NCBI GenBank assembly: GCA_028752905.1
Contig: JAQNBH010000004.1
Coordinates: forward strand, 35,160,765-35,224,764
Origin: Cladorhizidae sp. MBARI D1340-BT2
Lineage: Eukaryota > Porifera > Demospongiae > Poecilosclerida > Cladorhizidae
Direction of reading: 5' to 3'
Length of the DNA stretch: 64,000 nt
In this document: piece after piece, positions 20,574-32,168 of the stretch
How positions within the stretch are numbered: the stretch's first letter is position 1
Layout: each line of letters begins with the position of its first letter
Made by a program: the position numbers and the translations under genes
The notes under the pieces: generated by a model
Told to the model about the DNA's origin: nothing
What the model saw: the letters and a program-made list of their open reading frames with translations, nothing else
Database searches by the model: none

Positions 20574-23108
20574 TTATAAAAAATAATCGTCATTACAACT
20601 AAAGCTGGTGCCCAGCACAGCTGCAGTGTTACCTCGCTGAACGGCTACTGCAATACGCTGGGAAAGGAAACAGGAGGAGCGGGGATCATCCGTTTCCCGT
20701 TTGAGACGGTTACCCAAATCCGAAAAGAAATGACCTGCAGACTTGCCAAATGAACCAGACATCTCGATCCCGATTGGCACAAAAAAATGGGAGACAGCCA
20801 AAGAGGAGTATTTAATTCTCTTACGGTATTCGGCATTGCTTGCCACCGAGCCAGGGCCATCAGAAGACAAGGAGGCGTAGGAGGGAGCGAAGGTGTCTAC
20901 AATTGTAGCGTCCCATACCAAAATACGCCCATTCTTCCAGGGAATGACGGAAGCCCCATCCGGATGCTTACCATCAGAACATGACAAGCCCGGAGGCTCC
21001 AGGTGCGAGGGAACCTTGATGGCTGCCAAGGACCGCCGGATGATCTCATTTACTTCCCCGTGTCTGGAGTGACGCCCTTGGCTATACTTACAACTGAGGC
21101 CGTGTGTGCCGTACTTGTCAACATTAAAACCACACAAATGACATGAGTGAGGGTGACAGATGGGTAACACTAGGCGTAAGCCCATAGCAACCCTGATGAC
21201 ATCGTCATCCATACGAAGCCCCAGTGAGGACATGGGAAGGGCGTGAATCCATGCTCCAGACTCCTTGCAAGCTGCAGCCTGAAGCCTCACACAAGATGTT
21301 AAATCCACTACAGAATCTAAAAGGGAAGCATACGCCATCACACGTGAGGATTGTCCCAAGCCTTTTGTTCGAACAGCTAGTGTTATCGGGAGGAAGGTTA
21401 TTGTGACCAAGGCTCCAAACTTCCAAAGCTGAGTCACAATCACTGTAATTAAAATGAAGGCTAGTAGGAAGGATCTGATGAATACGATCGAAAGCACCGT
21501 TTGCTGATGCCAAAAAGGCAGAAGAAGCAAGAATAACGGCACTTCTGATCCCAAGACCACCAAAACTGACTGGGAGAGAAGCCTGAGCCCAAGCTGGGTC
21601 ATTGACATCAAGACTTAGAGGAATGTTGGAGATCTCACTCAGGATGGAGCATTGCAATTAATCAAAATCATGGAGTGTGGGTGAAAGGAAACAAGGGGTG
21701 GTTCTCAAGGGCTTTGGAATCGAGAAGGCGTGGCAAAGGAGACAGAAGGCATCGTGCGCGTGAAGGTGTGTGCCCATAAACTTCAAGGAATCGATCTTGG
21801 CATTGATCATTGCTTCAATACCAGCATTACCACCGATAAGGGACCCCAAAAGAGTGGCCACCTCCGGATTGACTACCCTGAGCCCTGGAGCAGCACAAAG
21901 AGCCTCCCCCAATGTTGCTGGGTCGGGGCAAATGATCACACTTGTCCCGGTTCAGTTGCAAACGCACCTCCTGAGCTGCAGACTCAACCACAACCAGATC
22001 CTGGAGCACCGCTCAAACTACCTCCGAGAGTACCATCATCCAGATAGAACACGTTAAACTCGGAGATCAACTGAAGTGTAATTCTGTGGATGGTGAGACA
22101 GAATAAAAGAGGGCCCAGGAGGTCGCCCTGTTGAACTCCCTCAGAAGACAGGGTGGGCTCATTCCCAAAGAAGAGAGAAGAGGGAGAGGCATAGGATGAA
22201 TGGACAAATGGGAGTAAATATGGGGCCAACTCCTACACTGCAGCTAACATTTTATCATGGTGAATTGCATTGCGGAAATCCAGCTTCAACAAAACCTGAC
22301 CTGGCTGTAAATTCTGCAGGAAAATACGAGCAGAGTGAGCCACAGCCTCAGCACCATGACGAATCCCAAACCCCAGTTGCCGAGGTGACAAAACAGCGCT
22401 CATTGACTGCTTCAAACGACTGCCAGCGCACTTTGCCACCAAACGTCTCAGCGTACAGCCAATAGCTATAGGCCTCACACCACCATCCTTGTTGTTCAGG
22501 GCTATCAAAGTACCGCTGAAAAATAGGGGACGAACAGCAGAAGGAGTTACTCCTGACAAGACCAAATTGACAAATGCTGAAAGGGCGGCTAGGAGCTTGG
22601 TGCCACCGTTACCTGCTGATGAACTAACCATGTCCTTCAGGTGTTGAGGGCGTAGACCATCTGGCCCTCCTGCAGATCCACATGGGAAGGAGTGAATAGC
22701 TTTGGCTATCTCAGAGTGGGATATTTCGAACGAGTAATCACTATCAGGCACTGGGGCAGGGGGTACAACAGAGTCATGGTGGGACTGAGGATGATTTTCC
22801 CTTAAGGATGCCAGTGTATCTGAATTAAAATCTGCAAAGGAATCAACAGAACTGGCAATACGTACAGCTCCCTTAAAATCACCCTCATCGAGCTTGGAAG
22901 CAACTCGTTTAGATAGAGAGTGAATAGGATCAGGTTTGGAAGACCTAATATTGTGAGGTGGGCTGTTCATTTTATATTGACCACTCATAGCTACATACTT
23001 ACAAGTAACTAAATTCTTGTGGATATGCATGACCACAACTGCCTTCAATGTTGTCTGGAACTTCTTGGTGAACCTCAAGCACAAGTTTTGATCTGCCTCA
23101 CACAACAT
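20574..23108 (-). pseudogene. Non-LTR retrotransposon RT with restriction-like endonuclease (broken)
   Basis: From 23108 down: an upstream region, then reverse transcriptase blocks GSAGGPDGLRPQHLKDM, GVRPIAIGCTLRRL, LLKLDFRNA, SSEGVQQGDLLGPLLF and FYLDDGTLGG (the catalytic YLDD). The C-terminal part has a zinc-knuckle-like CHLCGFNVDKYGTHGLSC and then PDGASVIPWKNGRILVWDAT. This CxxC-H-C followed by PD...D resembles the restriction-like endonuclease of R2-type LINEs, which nick a target site for primed reverse transcription. Lesions: TAG at 22233-22235, a frameshift near 21985-22010, another near 21940, TAA at 21658-21660 and a shift near 21400. No 5' end is defined. The RT assignment is firm; the R2-like endonuclease is motif-based inference. 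Confidence 0.85.
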
Positions 23109-23985
23109 TGACAGAGTTCATGATCAGATGGTCATCCTTGGCTGAGGACTTGGACTGCAGTTCCACGTGCCCGTGACTAAGCTCAGCTAGCTCGTCCCAT
23201 ACACACCTCCTTTCTCCCTCCCTTCCACAACTGCACCTATGTAGTAGTTGCCACTCTTGACTGGTGCACTTTGCTTGCTTTCTCTTATCTTAATTACAAG
23301 GTGGTGGAGTTCTCCAGTTATTAAAATATATCAGGAGCCATGGAGATTATGACACAACAAATTCTGGATAACCTTTAACCTTTAAGTTGTTTGTTGGTCG
23401 AAATAATCAAACTACTATCATTGCCAGAGTGAAGTTGAAACTGCTTAGCCAGGTCATAGGTCAGTGTTCTTGGAACTCATTAGAACAGGTTAGTAATACA
23501 CAAGGTGTGCTTAATATGGAGTGGGTGGAGTGGGAGAAAGTTGGGGAAACTATGTAAAGAATCTGCCCCCCAAATCCATTTACCATCTCACAAACGCTAT
23601 TTGTTAAGCTGTTTGGCATTTATAGCGTCGGTCAACAAGGGTGTGTGGAGGGTGTGTGGCAGGGGCTAATGCAGAGGAGGAGCATACCAAGTAGTGCCCA
23701 TGTGCAGATGTAATCTATTTTGCACAGGTAAGGGTCGTCAAGCTTATGTATCGTGCTAGCAAGAAGAGATGGCGAGTGTTTAAGCATTGCCAAGCAGAGC
23801 TAGAGAGTGCCTTTCTAATAATTTGTCTAGTTGTCAAAAATGGAAGGAATGCGGAGCAGGAGGAGACGTAGTCACAATCAAATACACTCCAGAACCAACA
23901 GTGCAGTACTTGTAGGAGTAGCGTGGGAGCTTAACAAACAGACAGGAGGTGCTTAATATTGCACCTGCTCTAACAACCAGCTTAT
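23109..23985. other. No gene recognised
   Basis: Possible 5' flank of the LINE followed by unremarkable sequence. No motif or repeat that I can support. Confidence 0.4.
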
Positions 23986-24600
23986 ACTGGTATGCATAGA
24001 GCAAGGCACGCGTGTTGCTGTTGTTGTTGCAGGAACAACAGTGTTGAAGTGTGTATGGATAGAGCAAGGCACGCGTGTTGCTGTTGTTGTAGCTGGAGCA
24101 ACAGTGTTGAAGTGTGTATGCATAGAGCAAGGCAGGGTTGTTGCTGTTGTTGTTGCTGGAGCAACAGTGTTGAAGTGTGTATGCATAGAGCAAGGCACGT
24201 GTGTTGCTGTTGTTGTAGCTGGAGCAACAGTGTTGAAGTGTGTATGCATAGAGCAAGGCACGCGTGTTGCTGTTGTTGTTGCTGGAGCAACAGTGTTGAA
24301 GTGTGTATGCATAGAGCAAGGCACGCGTGTTGCTGCTGTTGTTGCTGGAGCAACAGTGTTGAAGTGTGTATGCATAGAGCAAGGCATGGGTGTTGCGGTT
24401 GTTGTTGCTGGAGCAACAGTGTTGAAGCGTGTCTGCGTAGAGCAAGGCACGGTTGTTGCTGTTGTTGTTGCTGGAGCAACAGTGTTGAAGTGTGTATGCA
24501 TAGAGCAAGGCGCGGATGTTGCTGTTGTTGTTGCTGGAGCAACAGTGTTGAAGTGTGTATGCATAGAGCAAGGCGCGGGTGTTGCTGTTGTTGTAGGTGC
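23986..24600. repeat. 60-bp minisatellite, about ten units, each with a hairpin
   Basis: The unit reads GTATGCATAGAGCAAGGCAC, then GTGTTGCTGTTGTTGTTGCT, then GGAGCAACAGTGTTGAAGTGT. TGTTGCT-GG-AGCAACA can fold into a 7-bp stem in each unit. As 60 is divisible by three and the unit has no stop in several frames, long open frames appear on both strands (up to 332 codons on the minus strand); they look like by-products. Confidence 0.95.
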
Positions 24601-25650
24601 TGAAGTTATGTGCACTCAGTCCATCTGATGATTTGGATGGAGATGAGATTATGACAGTGAGCTCAGCTCTAGTTAGCTGTGCAGTTAGTGAGCAGAGCAA
24701 GAACTGCAAAGGCATAAGGGAATTTTCTCTAAAGGCAACAAATTTTGTATCTTTCAGCTCAGAGAGTGAAGTGATACTGATATAATTTCTAGATACAAAA
24801 TGAATGCTTAATCCAGACTGTTTCTGAGGCATTATTACTTCTGGTATGAGGTGAGGATTTCCTTTATTCTTCTTTCTGTATCTGTGGAGCCACCTGTGGG
24901 CTTACCTGTCCGAGCCTCACTGGTCTATGCTCCAGCAACATCCTCTGTGCTTAGTGTTTACTCTTGTTTCACTTGGCAAAGTGAATTTGAATGAAAACTC
25001 AAAGGGAAACAAGTTCTGCTGAAACTATTATCTAGAGAGCATTTCCACACAGGAGAAGCCACACTGCTCTCACCAACAACACTGCACACCTGCTGTAGCT
25101 GCCAAGCCCAGAGCCCAACCAATGTCTAGTGTGGAGGTTATCAGTGGTGGGATATCTGTTGCACACAAGTCATTCAGTGTGGTAGGATGGATCCATTCTT
25201 ATTAACAATTCAGAGTTTCTATGATAAGAGAAAGAGAAGGGGATTTAAATGTCATGTGACTCTCTACCTGGATTGTTTGTCAGAAGTTACTCATGCCTAA
25301 ATGCTCACCACAGGGCTGAGGGACAGCACAGCAGCCACTAGTGCCCCCACTAAATCATGATAGCATCACACATGCTACACACTCGGAGAGAGAGGGCGAA
25401 GCCAGTTAATATTTAGAGGTAGAAAAGCGATTTGCAAATATATTTTTCCCTTTGTTCTTTCACATAATAACAGAAGTAATAGAATGTGGTTCTTCCCTAA
25501 CAAATTACACCTAGCCTCAACCAATAGATTACACCTGGCTCAAGGAATGGAATTAACAAATTAAACCTAACCTCACTAGAATATTATGGACAATTCATTA
25601 GCTTGTAATGGAGACCATGACAAGTAGTAGTAGTTGATGAAGAAGAAAAT
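24601..25650. other. No gene recognised
   Basis: Unique-looking sequence with no supportable coding or RNA feature; a possible intron of the proposed NLR-like gene. Confidence 0.35.
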
Positions 25651-25654
25651 CACC

Positions 25655-25858
25655 TTCTTGTAGTGGTATTGCATTGTTGATGTGTGCCTGCCTTCCCCTT
25701 GGACTCCTAACTATGGGAGCTAGTGGTATTGTGTTGTTGATGTGTGCAGTGGAACCTCCATTACCCTTGGGCTCCTAACTATGGGAGCTAGTGGTATTGT
25801 GTTGTTGATGTGTTCAGTGGAACCTCCCTTACCCTTGGGCTCCTAACTATGGGAGCTT
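25655..25858. repeat. Three tandem units of about 68-80 bp
   Basis: Units share GGTATTG(T/C)(G/A)TTGTTGATGTGT, CCTTGG(G/A)CTCCTAACTATGG and GGAGCTAGTGG. Confidence 0.85.
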
Positions 25859-25969
25859 AAAGTCACGTTTCAAATTTGCCTCCTTCATAGCTTGAGGGCT
25901 CTCCCAGCAAGTGCTGTTGATATATATATGCTAATAATGATGTTCTTCATGTTCCAATTTCTTCAGCAG

Positions 25970-26062
25970 GACAACCTAGGAGCTACAATCTGGACCCATA
26001 TCAACCACCAGGGATGTGTTCCGGAGGATTCAAGCGGACCAGACCAGATGACCTGGAATGTG
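25970..26062 (+). CDS. Pro/Gln-rich exon of the proposed NLR-like gene
   Basis: Bounded by a pyrimidine-rich acceptor (TTTCTTCAGCAG|G) and a good donor (TG|GTAAGC). It enters and leaves in phase 1. Its 30 whole codons begin QPRSYNLDPYQPPGMCSGGF and end PDDLEC. The next three exons have the same phase and a similar Tyr-Pro-Gln composition, so they can be joined without changing frame. No known domain; likely a flexible linker. Not verified by transcript evidence. Confidence 0.45.
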
Positions 26063-26178
26063 GTAAGCAGTCAGGATTCCACTGATATATATATGTATAT
26101 ATATATTTAGACTTAACTCTAACTTTGCTAGACTAGTTCACTTGCACTAGCTCAGTACAATGTAAGTTCATAGCTAAC

Positions 26179-26360
26179 TTGTAGCTCAGTCAGCTGAGCA
26201 GCTTGCAATACTGTTAGTTGTCTAATATTTTAGTTATCTCAATGGCATTCATATAAGGATCTTAAATGGACTTGTAGCTCAGTCAGCTGAGCAGCTTGCA
26301 ATACTGTTAGTTGTCTAATATTTTAATTATCTCAATGGCATTCATATAAGGATCTTAAAT
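26179..26360. repeat. Tandem duplication of about 92 bp
   Basis: Two nearly identical copies beginning TTGTAGCTCAGTCAGCTGAG and ending AAGGATCTTAAATGG, differing at one T/A position in TATTTTAGTT versus TATTTTAATT. Confidence 0.95.
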
Positions 26361-27355
26361 GGCAGAGGAGCAGAGCATATTTGTGGGCTATTATTTTGTT
26401 ATTAAATCATCATTCATAATGTATCCCATTCTGTGTGCTTGCCAATGATATCTGTGTGCTGGTGTTGCAAAAAAATTAATGATGATTCAACAACATTACA
26501 TCGGATTGCTGGGAGAGTTTAACATCTACACCAAGTAGAAACTCACTGAAGCCAAACTATATATTATGTGATAATATTATTAATAGAATGTTAATAAACA
26601 GTTTGGTCAGCTTTTTGTGGCCACACCCTCACCACAAAATATGAATATCATTATCTTTGTTCTATCGATATTGGAACATAATCGATATTGGAACATAATA
26701 ATTTTTACATGTAATGTATTTGCATGTAATGTTTGCATGTAATGTAAACATCCAGCAATCATTTGTTACTGCTGTTTGACAAAATACAAGCACATGCTGT
26801 AAGTAGCTGAGATAATGAAGTGCATAACTGGGCATCATATAAATCTCTCAATACTTGATCCACGCAGTAGGTTTTTTGTGTGTCCAATAGACAACATTCT
26901 TTCCTCGATTATCTCTCAGTTGACATACGGAAATTACAAGACCCTTCCCAATAATCTACTTGAAATATAATCTCTCCATGTCTCATGATGCCCTGACCTT
27001 GTTATTGGTGTGATTGAACTTTTTGTATAAAATATTTATGCATTCTCTCCTGTTTGAACAAGTCTTAGCCCACCAGGCCTTGCTCCAGCATGTGTCACAT
27101 CTATGAATATGATTACTCATGTACATATATATGGCATTGCTTACTTGTTTATATGTATAATATATTTGAGTTGTGGATTTGAAGAACGAGGGTGAAAAGG
27201 CGCGGCTAGTTTTCCAGTATCATTACTCATCATCAGGTGTATCAACACAACAACACATAAAATATATTCACTGCACAATTTCAACCCCAAACATCCCAAG
27301 ATGCCTGGCAAGTGACCTATAGACTATTACTCAGTTTCCTTGATGGATGGCATCC
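26361..27355. other. Probable intron; no gene recognised
   Basis: Contains a weak copy of the foldback-family word ATAATCTACTTGAAAT (about 26950-26995) and otherwise AT-rich sequence. Confidence 0.4.
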
Positions 27356-27523
27356 CGTGTCATTATTCCTCCACCAGACCGACAGATGATTTTAGATGAG
27401 CTTCATGACACTCATTCTGGGACGAGGAAAATGAAGGCCCCTGCCTGGTCCTACATATGGTGGCCTGGCATGGAGGCAGAGATTGTACAACTGGTGAAAA
27501 CCTGCCCAGTATGTCAGGAGTAG
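27356..27523 (+). pseudogene. Ty3/gypsy integrase zinc-binding fragment
   Basis: A 55-codon stretch reads RVIIPPPDRQMILDELHDTH, SGTRKMKAPAWSYIWWPGME and VKTCPVCQE followed by TAG. This is the H-H-C-C (HHCC) zinc-binding N-terminal domain of a Ty3/gypsy-type integrase, with the ILDELHDTH histidines and the CPVC cysteines intact. No protease, RT or integrase core is next to it, so it is a solitary fragment lying in a probable intron. Confidence 0.8.
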
Positions 27524-27843
27524 TTCTAGTTGGCAGTTGTTGGTTACTAGTCTAACGACTGTGACTGTTACTTACAAGAGCGTGCATCTCGGGCTACCAC
27601 AAAAGATCTACACACAGACACCCAAACTACCTGTAGAAATGTGAGGTGCATGTAGGTCGATCAACTCCACTTGACTCTCTCACACACATCCACGCACACA
27701 CACACACACTAGTGTGCTTTAAATTGGCATGAGGCCTTGTATAATGCTGAGGCTGGTGTTCTATTACATGTACACTGAACTACATGTGTATGCACTCAGT
27801 ATAATTTATATCCTCATGATATTATGTGTTGTGTGTGTATCAG

Positions 27844-28116
27844 GTGACTACCTCCAGCCTCCACTGGGAGCCTCCTATTCTCACCAACATGGATTCCCTG
27901 CACCAGCTAGTCCCTATGGTTATGAACACCAACAGCCTCCTCCGGGAGCCTCCTATTCTCACCAACATGGATTCCCTGCACCAGCTAGTCCCTATGGTTA
28001 TGAACACCAACAGCCTCCTCCGGGAGCCTCCTATTCTCACCAACATGGGTTCCCTGCACCAGCTAGTCCCTATGGTTATGAACACCAACAGCCGGGCCCT
28101 TCTCAACCTCTTCAAG
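27844..28116 (+). CDS. Exon with three perfect-phase 26-residue Pro/Tyr/His repeats
   Basis: The acceptor TGTGTATCAG|GTGAC and donor TTCAAG|GTTAGT enclose 90 whole codons in phase 1-1. After DYLQPPL come three units of GASYSHQHGFPAPASPYGYE plus HQQPPP (78 bp each), almost identical at DNA level, then GPSQPLQ. The third unit differs by a single G (GGGTTC for GGATTC). Tyr/Pro/Gln/His repeats of this kind are low-complexity and probably disordered or self-associating. The near identity means recent expansion. Likely part of the same gene as the neighbouring phase-1 exons. Confidence 0.6.
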
Positions 28117-28458
28117 GTTAGTCCTGAAGTCTGGTTCGGTCAAGTAGGGAGGTCTTTGTTATCTTCATCTCCACAAGGCTATTATATAATAATATGACAA
28201 TTTCCAAAATTTCATCAGAAGGATGTTTAAAAAAAATATTGCTGGAAGAGACCCTTCCCCTTCTACCCCATTATTCTCTGCTGTCTTCATAGAAGCCTGT
28301 GTAGCCTCCTCCATCTCCCCCAGCCCACATCCTGAATGAAACACTGAGTCTTGTAGGGATGAAACTTGTAGCTATATGTACTACACTTGTCTTTGGTACA
28401 GTATTTATTATGCCCAATACTTATCTGTCATGGTCATCATAATGTGTTGTACATACAG

Positions 28459-28584
28459 GCCAACAACAGCTAGGGGCTCAAAGATATCCCTCCCACCAGG
28501 GTTACCCTCACCAACCTCTGCTTTGGAGTAATCCCCAAACACCCAACACTTATCCCCACCACCCTCTGGCACAACCTTCACAAG
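28459..28584 (+). CDS. Gln/Pro/His-rich exon, duplicated copy A
   Basis: Flanked by ACATACAG|GC and CACAAG|GTTAGG, phase 1-1, 41 whole codons. It starts QQQLGAQRYPSHQGYPHQPL and ends PLAQPSQ. It is a paralogue of the exon at 30338-30454 (shared pattern QQ-GPQ-YP-HQ-Y-HQ and the QPSQG end). It continues the YPHQ-rich linker of the proposed gene. No stop or shift seen. Confidence 0.55.
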
Positions 28585-28611
28585 GTTAGGCACAAGTTTA
28601 GTGCATGTTAA

Positions 28612-29320
28612 TGTTGGCTAGTGCATGATAGTGTAGGCTAGTGCATGGTAGTGTAGGCTAGTGCATGATAGTGTAGGCTAGTGCATGGCAGTGTAGGCTA
28701 GTGCATGGTAGTGTAGGCTAGTGCATGGTAGTGTAGGCTAGTGCATGATAGTGTAGGCTAGTGCATGGTAGTGTAGGCTAGTGCATGGTAGTGTAGGCTA
28801 GTGCATGGTAGTGTAGGCTAGTGCATGGTAGTGTAGGCTAGTGCATGGTAGTGTAGGCTAGTGCATGGTAGTGTAGGCTAGTGCATGGTAGTGTAGGCTA
28901 GTGCATGGTAGTGTAGGCTAGTGCATGGTAGTGTAGGCCAGTGCATGGTAGTGTAGGCTAGTGGATGGTAGTGTAGGCTAGTGCATGGTAGTGTAGGCTA
29001 GTGCATGGTAGTGTAGGCTAGTGCATGGTAGTGTAGGCTAGTGCATGATAGTGTAGGCTAGTGCATGGTAGTGTAGGCTAGTGCATGGTAGTGTAGGCTA
29101 GTGCATGGTAGTGTAGGCTAGTGCAAGGTAGTGTAGGCTAGTGCAAGGTAGTCTAGGCTAGTGCATGGTAGTGTAGGCTAGTGCATGGTAGTGTAGGCTA
29201 GTGCATGGTAGTGTAGGCTAGTGCAAGGTAGTGTAGGCTAGTGCAAGGTAGTCTAGGCTAGTGCATGGTAGTGTAGGCTAGTGCATAGTAGTCCAGGCTG
29301 GTGAATTATAGTGTAGGTAG
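28612..29320. repeat. 20-bp minisatellite, about 35 units
   Basis: Unit GTGCATGGTAGTGTAGGCTA with scattered variants (GATAGT, CAAGGT, GTCTAG). It lies in the intron after the 28459-28584 exon. Confidence 0.97.
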
Positions 29321-29645
29321 TCTAGGCAACCACCATATCTCCATAAAGTGGGGCATGTCTGAATTGGAGCTAACACCAACAACCTCCAGCAAGTGTGGCA
29401 CAACACACAAGTAGTGGGGCATGTCTAAGCTCCAACCACGCCTCCAAGAAGTGGGGCATGTTTAAGCACACACTCATTCCATATCTGCTTTGCTCCAACA
29501 TTTCTTGAAGCTCATCTGCATTTTTATTTACATAGTAGAAAGTTTGTCGAGTCAGCAGAACATTCAAAATATTGCAGGAGAGTATTGGGAGGAGCTCCCA
29601 GGAAGATTCTGCTTCTTACAACATTTTAGATGAGCTATTTAAAAT

Positions 29646-30139
29646 TCGCTTCTTGCTAGCCATTACAACTTTTGTGTCTGTGGAAACAATAATGAATCCT
29701 CTGAGAAGCTCTCATAGTCTGCCATCGACGTAGAACAAACTCAAGAGAGTGGGCCTATATAATATAATTGTAAACCATAAAAACAAACACTAAATGACTA
29801 TATATGATAACTTAAAGTGTAGAGAAGTTCTAGTCTGAATTAAGTATGCACATCACATTATTCATACACAAAAACACTAATGATCTAATAAAGCTAAATA
29901 GTTCCTAAAAAGGTAAAGGTAAGCAAATGCACCTAGCTTAGACATACAGAATGACTTCACCTCTTAATCTATCACAATAAAGTTAAGTTTAACCTTAATC
30001 TAGACAGGTCTAAATTATAATACTCACTAAATAATATTCATTACATCAGTCATTACACTGTAAGTCAGTACAAAACTTACCCCCAGGGGGTAATTTATCC
30101 CCAGGTTGTGAACCAATGGTCTAGAGGCCCAGGTTCTCT
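29646..30139. other. Intron sequence between duplicated segments
   Basis: AT-rich, unique-looking sequence between the two duplication copies; nothing recognised. Confidence 0.45.
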
Positions 30140-30337
30140 CCTTCATCTCCCCCAAGCCAACATTCAGTATGAAACACTGAGTCTAATGTCTCCTCCATCT
30201 CCCCCAAACCAACATTCTGTATGAAACACTGAGTCTTGTAGGGATAACCGTACATGTACTACATTCTACTCTATATTCATTATGCCAATGTAACAATATA
30301 TACTTATTTGTCTGGTCATGATATGTGTTGTGCATAG

Positions 30338-30454
30338 GTCAACACCAGTCAGGGCCTCAACACTATCCACCCCATCAAGTTTACCATCACCAAACTATTT
30401 GGGGCCAAATACCAAATACTTCTCTCCAGTATGGTCTGGGGCAACCTTCACAAG
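30338..30454 (+). CDS. Gln/His/Pro-rich exon, duplicated copy B
   Basis: Flanked by TGCATAG|GT and CACAAG|GTTTGA, phase 1-1, 38 whole codons. It begins QHQSGPQHYPPHQVYHHQ and ends LGQPSQ. It is the paralogue of 28459-28584 and could be spliced in series with it. After it no further small exon is convincingly visible before the NACHT exon at 40812. Confidence 0.55.
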
Positions 30455-30474
30455 GTTTGATACAAGTTTAGTGC

Positions 30475-32168
30475 ATGTTAGTGTATGATATTGCATGGTA
30501 GTGTAGGCATGTGCATGGTAGTGTAGGCATGTGCATGGTAGTGTAGGCATGTGCATGGTAGTGTAGGCATGTGCATGGTAGTGTAGGCATGTGCATGGTA
30601 GTGTAGGCATGTGCATGGTAGTGTAGGCTTGTGCATGGTAATGTAGGCATGTGCATGGTAGTGTTGGCATGTGCATGGTAGTGTTGGCATGTGCATGGTA
30701 GTGTTGGCATGTGCATGGTAGTGTAGGCATGTGCATGGTAGTGTAGGCATGTGCATGGTAGTGTAGGCATGTGCATGGTAGTGTAGGCATGTGCATGGTA
30801 GTGTAGGCTAGTGCATGGTAGTGTAGGCTAGTGCATGGTAATGTAGGCTAGTGCATGGTAGTGTAGGCTAGTGCATGGTAGTGTAGGCTAGTGCATGGTA
30901 GTGTAGGCTAGTGCATGGTAGTGTAGGCAAGTGCATGGTAGTGTAGGCATGTGCATGGTAGTGTAGGCAAGTGCATGGTAGTGTAGGCTAGTGCATGGTA
31001 GTGTAGGCATGTGCATGGTAGTGTAGGCATGTGCATGGTAGTGTAGGCTAGTGCATGGTAGTGTAGGCATGTGCATGGTAGTGTAGGCATGTGCATGGTA
31101 GTGTAGGCTAGTGCATGGTAGTGTAGGCATGTGCTTGGTAGTGTAGGCAAGTGCATGGTAGTGTAGGCTAGTGCATGGTAGTGTAGGCTAGTGCATGGTA
31201 GTGTAGGCATGTGCATGGTAGTGTAGGCTAGTGCATGGTAGTGTAGGCATGTGCATGGTAGTGTAGGCACGTGCATGGTAGTATAGGCATGTGCATGGTA
31301 GTGTAGGCATGTGCATGGTAGTGTAGGCTAGTGCATGGTAGTGTAGGCTAGTGCATGGTAGTGTAGGCATGTGCATGGTAGTGTAGGCATGTGCATGGTA
31401 GTGTAGGCTAGTGCATGGTAGTGTAGGCATGTGCATGGTAGTGTAGGCATGTGCATGGTAGTGTAGGCATGTGCATGGTAGTGTAGGCTAGTGCATGTTA
31501 GTGTAGGCATGTGCATGGTAGTGTAGGCTAGTGCATGGTAGTGTAGGCTAGTGCATGGTAGTGTAGGCATGTGCATGGTAGTGTAGGCATGTGCATGGTA
31601 GTGTAGGCTAGTGCATGGTAGTGTAGGCATGTGCATGGTAGTGTAGGCATGTGCATGGTAGTGTAGGCATGTGCATGGTAGTGTAGGCTAGTGCATGGTA
31701 GTGTAGGCTAGTGCATGGTAGTGTAGGCATGTGCATGGTAGTGTAGGCATGTGCATGGTAGTGTAGGCTAGTGCATGGTAGTGTAGGCATGTGCATGGTA
31801 GTGTAGGCATGTGCATGGTAGTGTAGGCATGTGCATGGTAGTGTAGGCTAGTGCATGTTAGTGTAGGCATGTGCATGGTAGTGTAGGCATGTGCATGGTA
31901 GTGTAGGCTAGTGCATGTTAGTGTAGGCATGTGCATGGTAGTGTTGGCATGTGCATGGTAGTGTAGGCATGTGCATGGTAGTGTTGGCATGTGCATGGTA
32001 GTGTTGGCATGTGCATGGTAGTGTAGGCATGTGCATGGTAGTGTAGGCATGTGCATGGTAGTATATGCTAGTGCATGGTAGTGTAGGCATGTGCATGGTA
32101 GTGTTGGCATGTGCATGGTAGTGTAGGCATGTGCATGGTAGTGTTGGCATGTGCATGGTAGTGTAGGT
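30475..32168. repeat. 20-bp minisatellite, about 84 units
   Basis: Unit GTGCATGGTAGTGTAGGCAT, mixed with units ending CTA and CAA. TTGGCAT variants cluster at both ends (30660-30720 and 31930-32160), showing internal higher-order structure. The minus-strand open frames reading MHMPTLPCT are artefacts of the repeat. Confidence 0.97.

Larger units (their letters stand above)
28270..29645. repeat. Segmental duplication, copy A (exon plus minisatellite intron)
   Basis: Matches 30140-32615 in order: CTCCATCTCCCCCA upstream block, an exon, the intron start CACAAGTTTAGTGCATGTTA, a 20-bp minisatellite, and a tail with CATTTCTTGAAGCTCATCTG and AGGAAGATTCTGCTTC. The two copies differ mainly in minisatellite length. 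Confidence 0.85.

Noticed and set aside
23834..24832. A 332-codon minus-strand frame and about 200-codon frames on both strands
   Set aside because: Produced by a stop-free 60-bp tandem repeat; all the frames translate the same unit.
27180..27245. A second hammerhead candidate around CTGATGATGAGTAATGATAC on the minus strand
   Set aside because: CTGATGA and GGAAAA are present, but the intervening sequence does not form a closing pair next to the core, so the structure fails.
28612..32168. Regular 20-bp repeats considered as a CRISPR array
   Set aside because: Units are directly adjacent with no unique spacers, in a eukaryotic intron-like setting with no cas genes.
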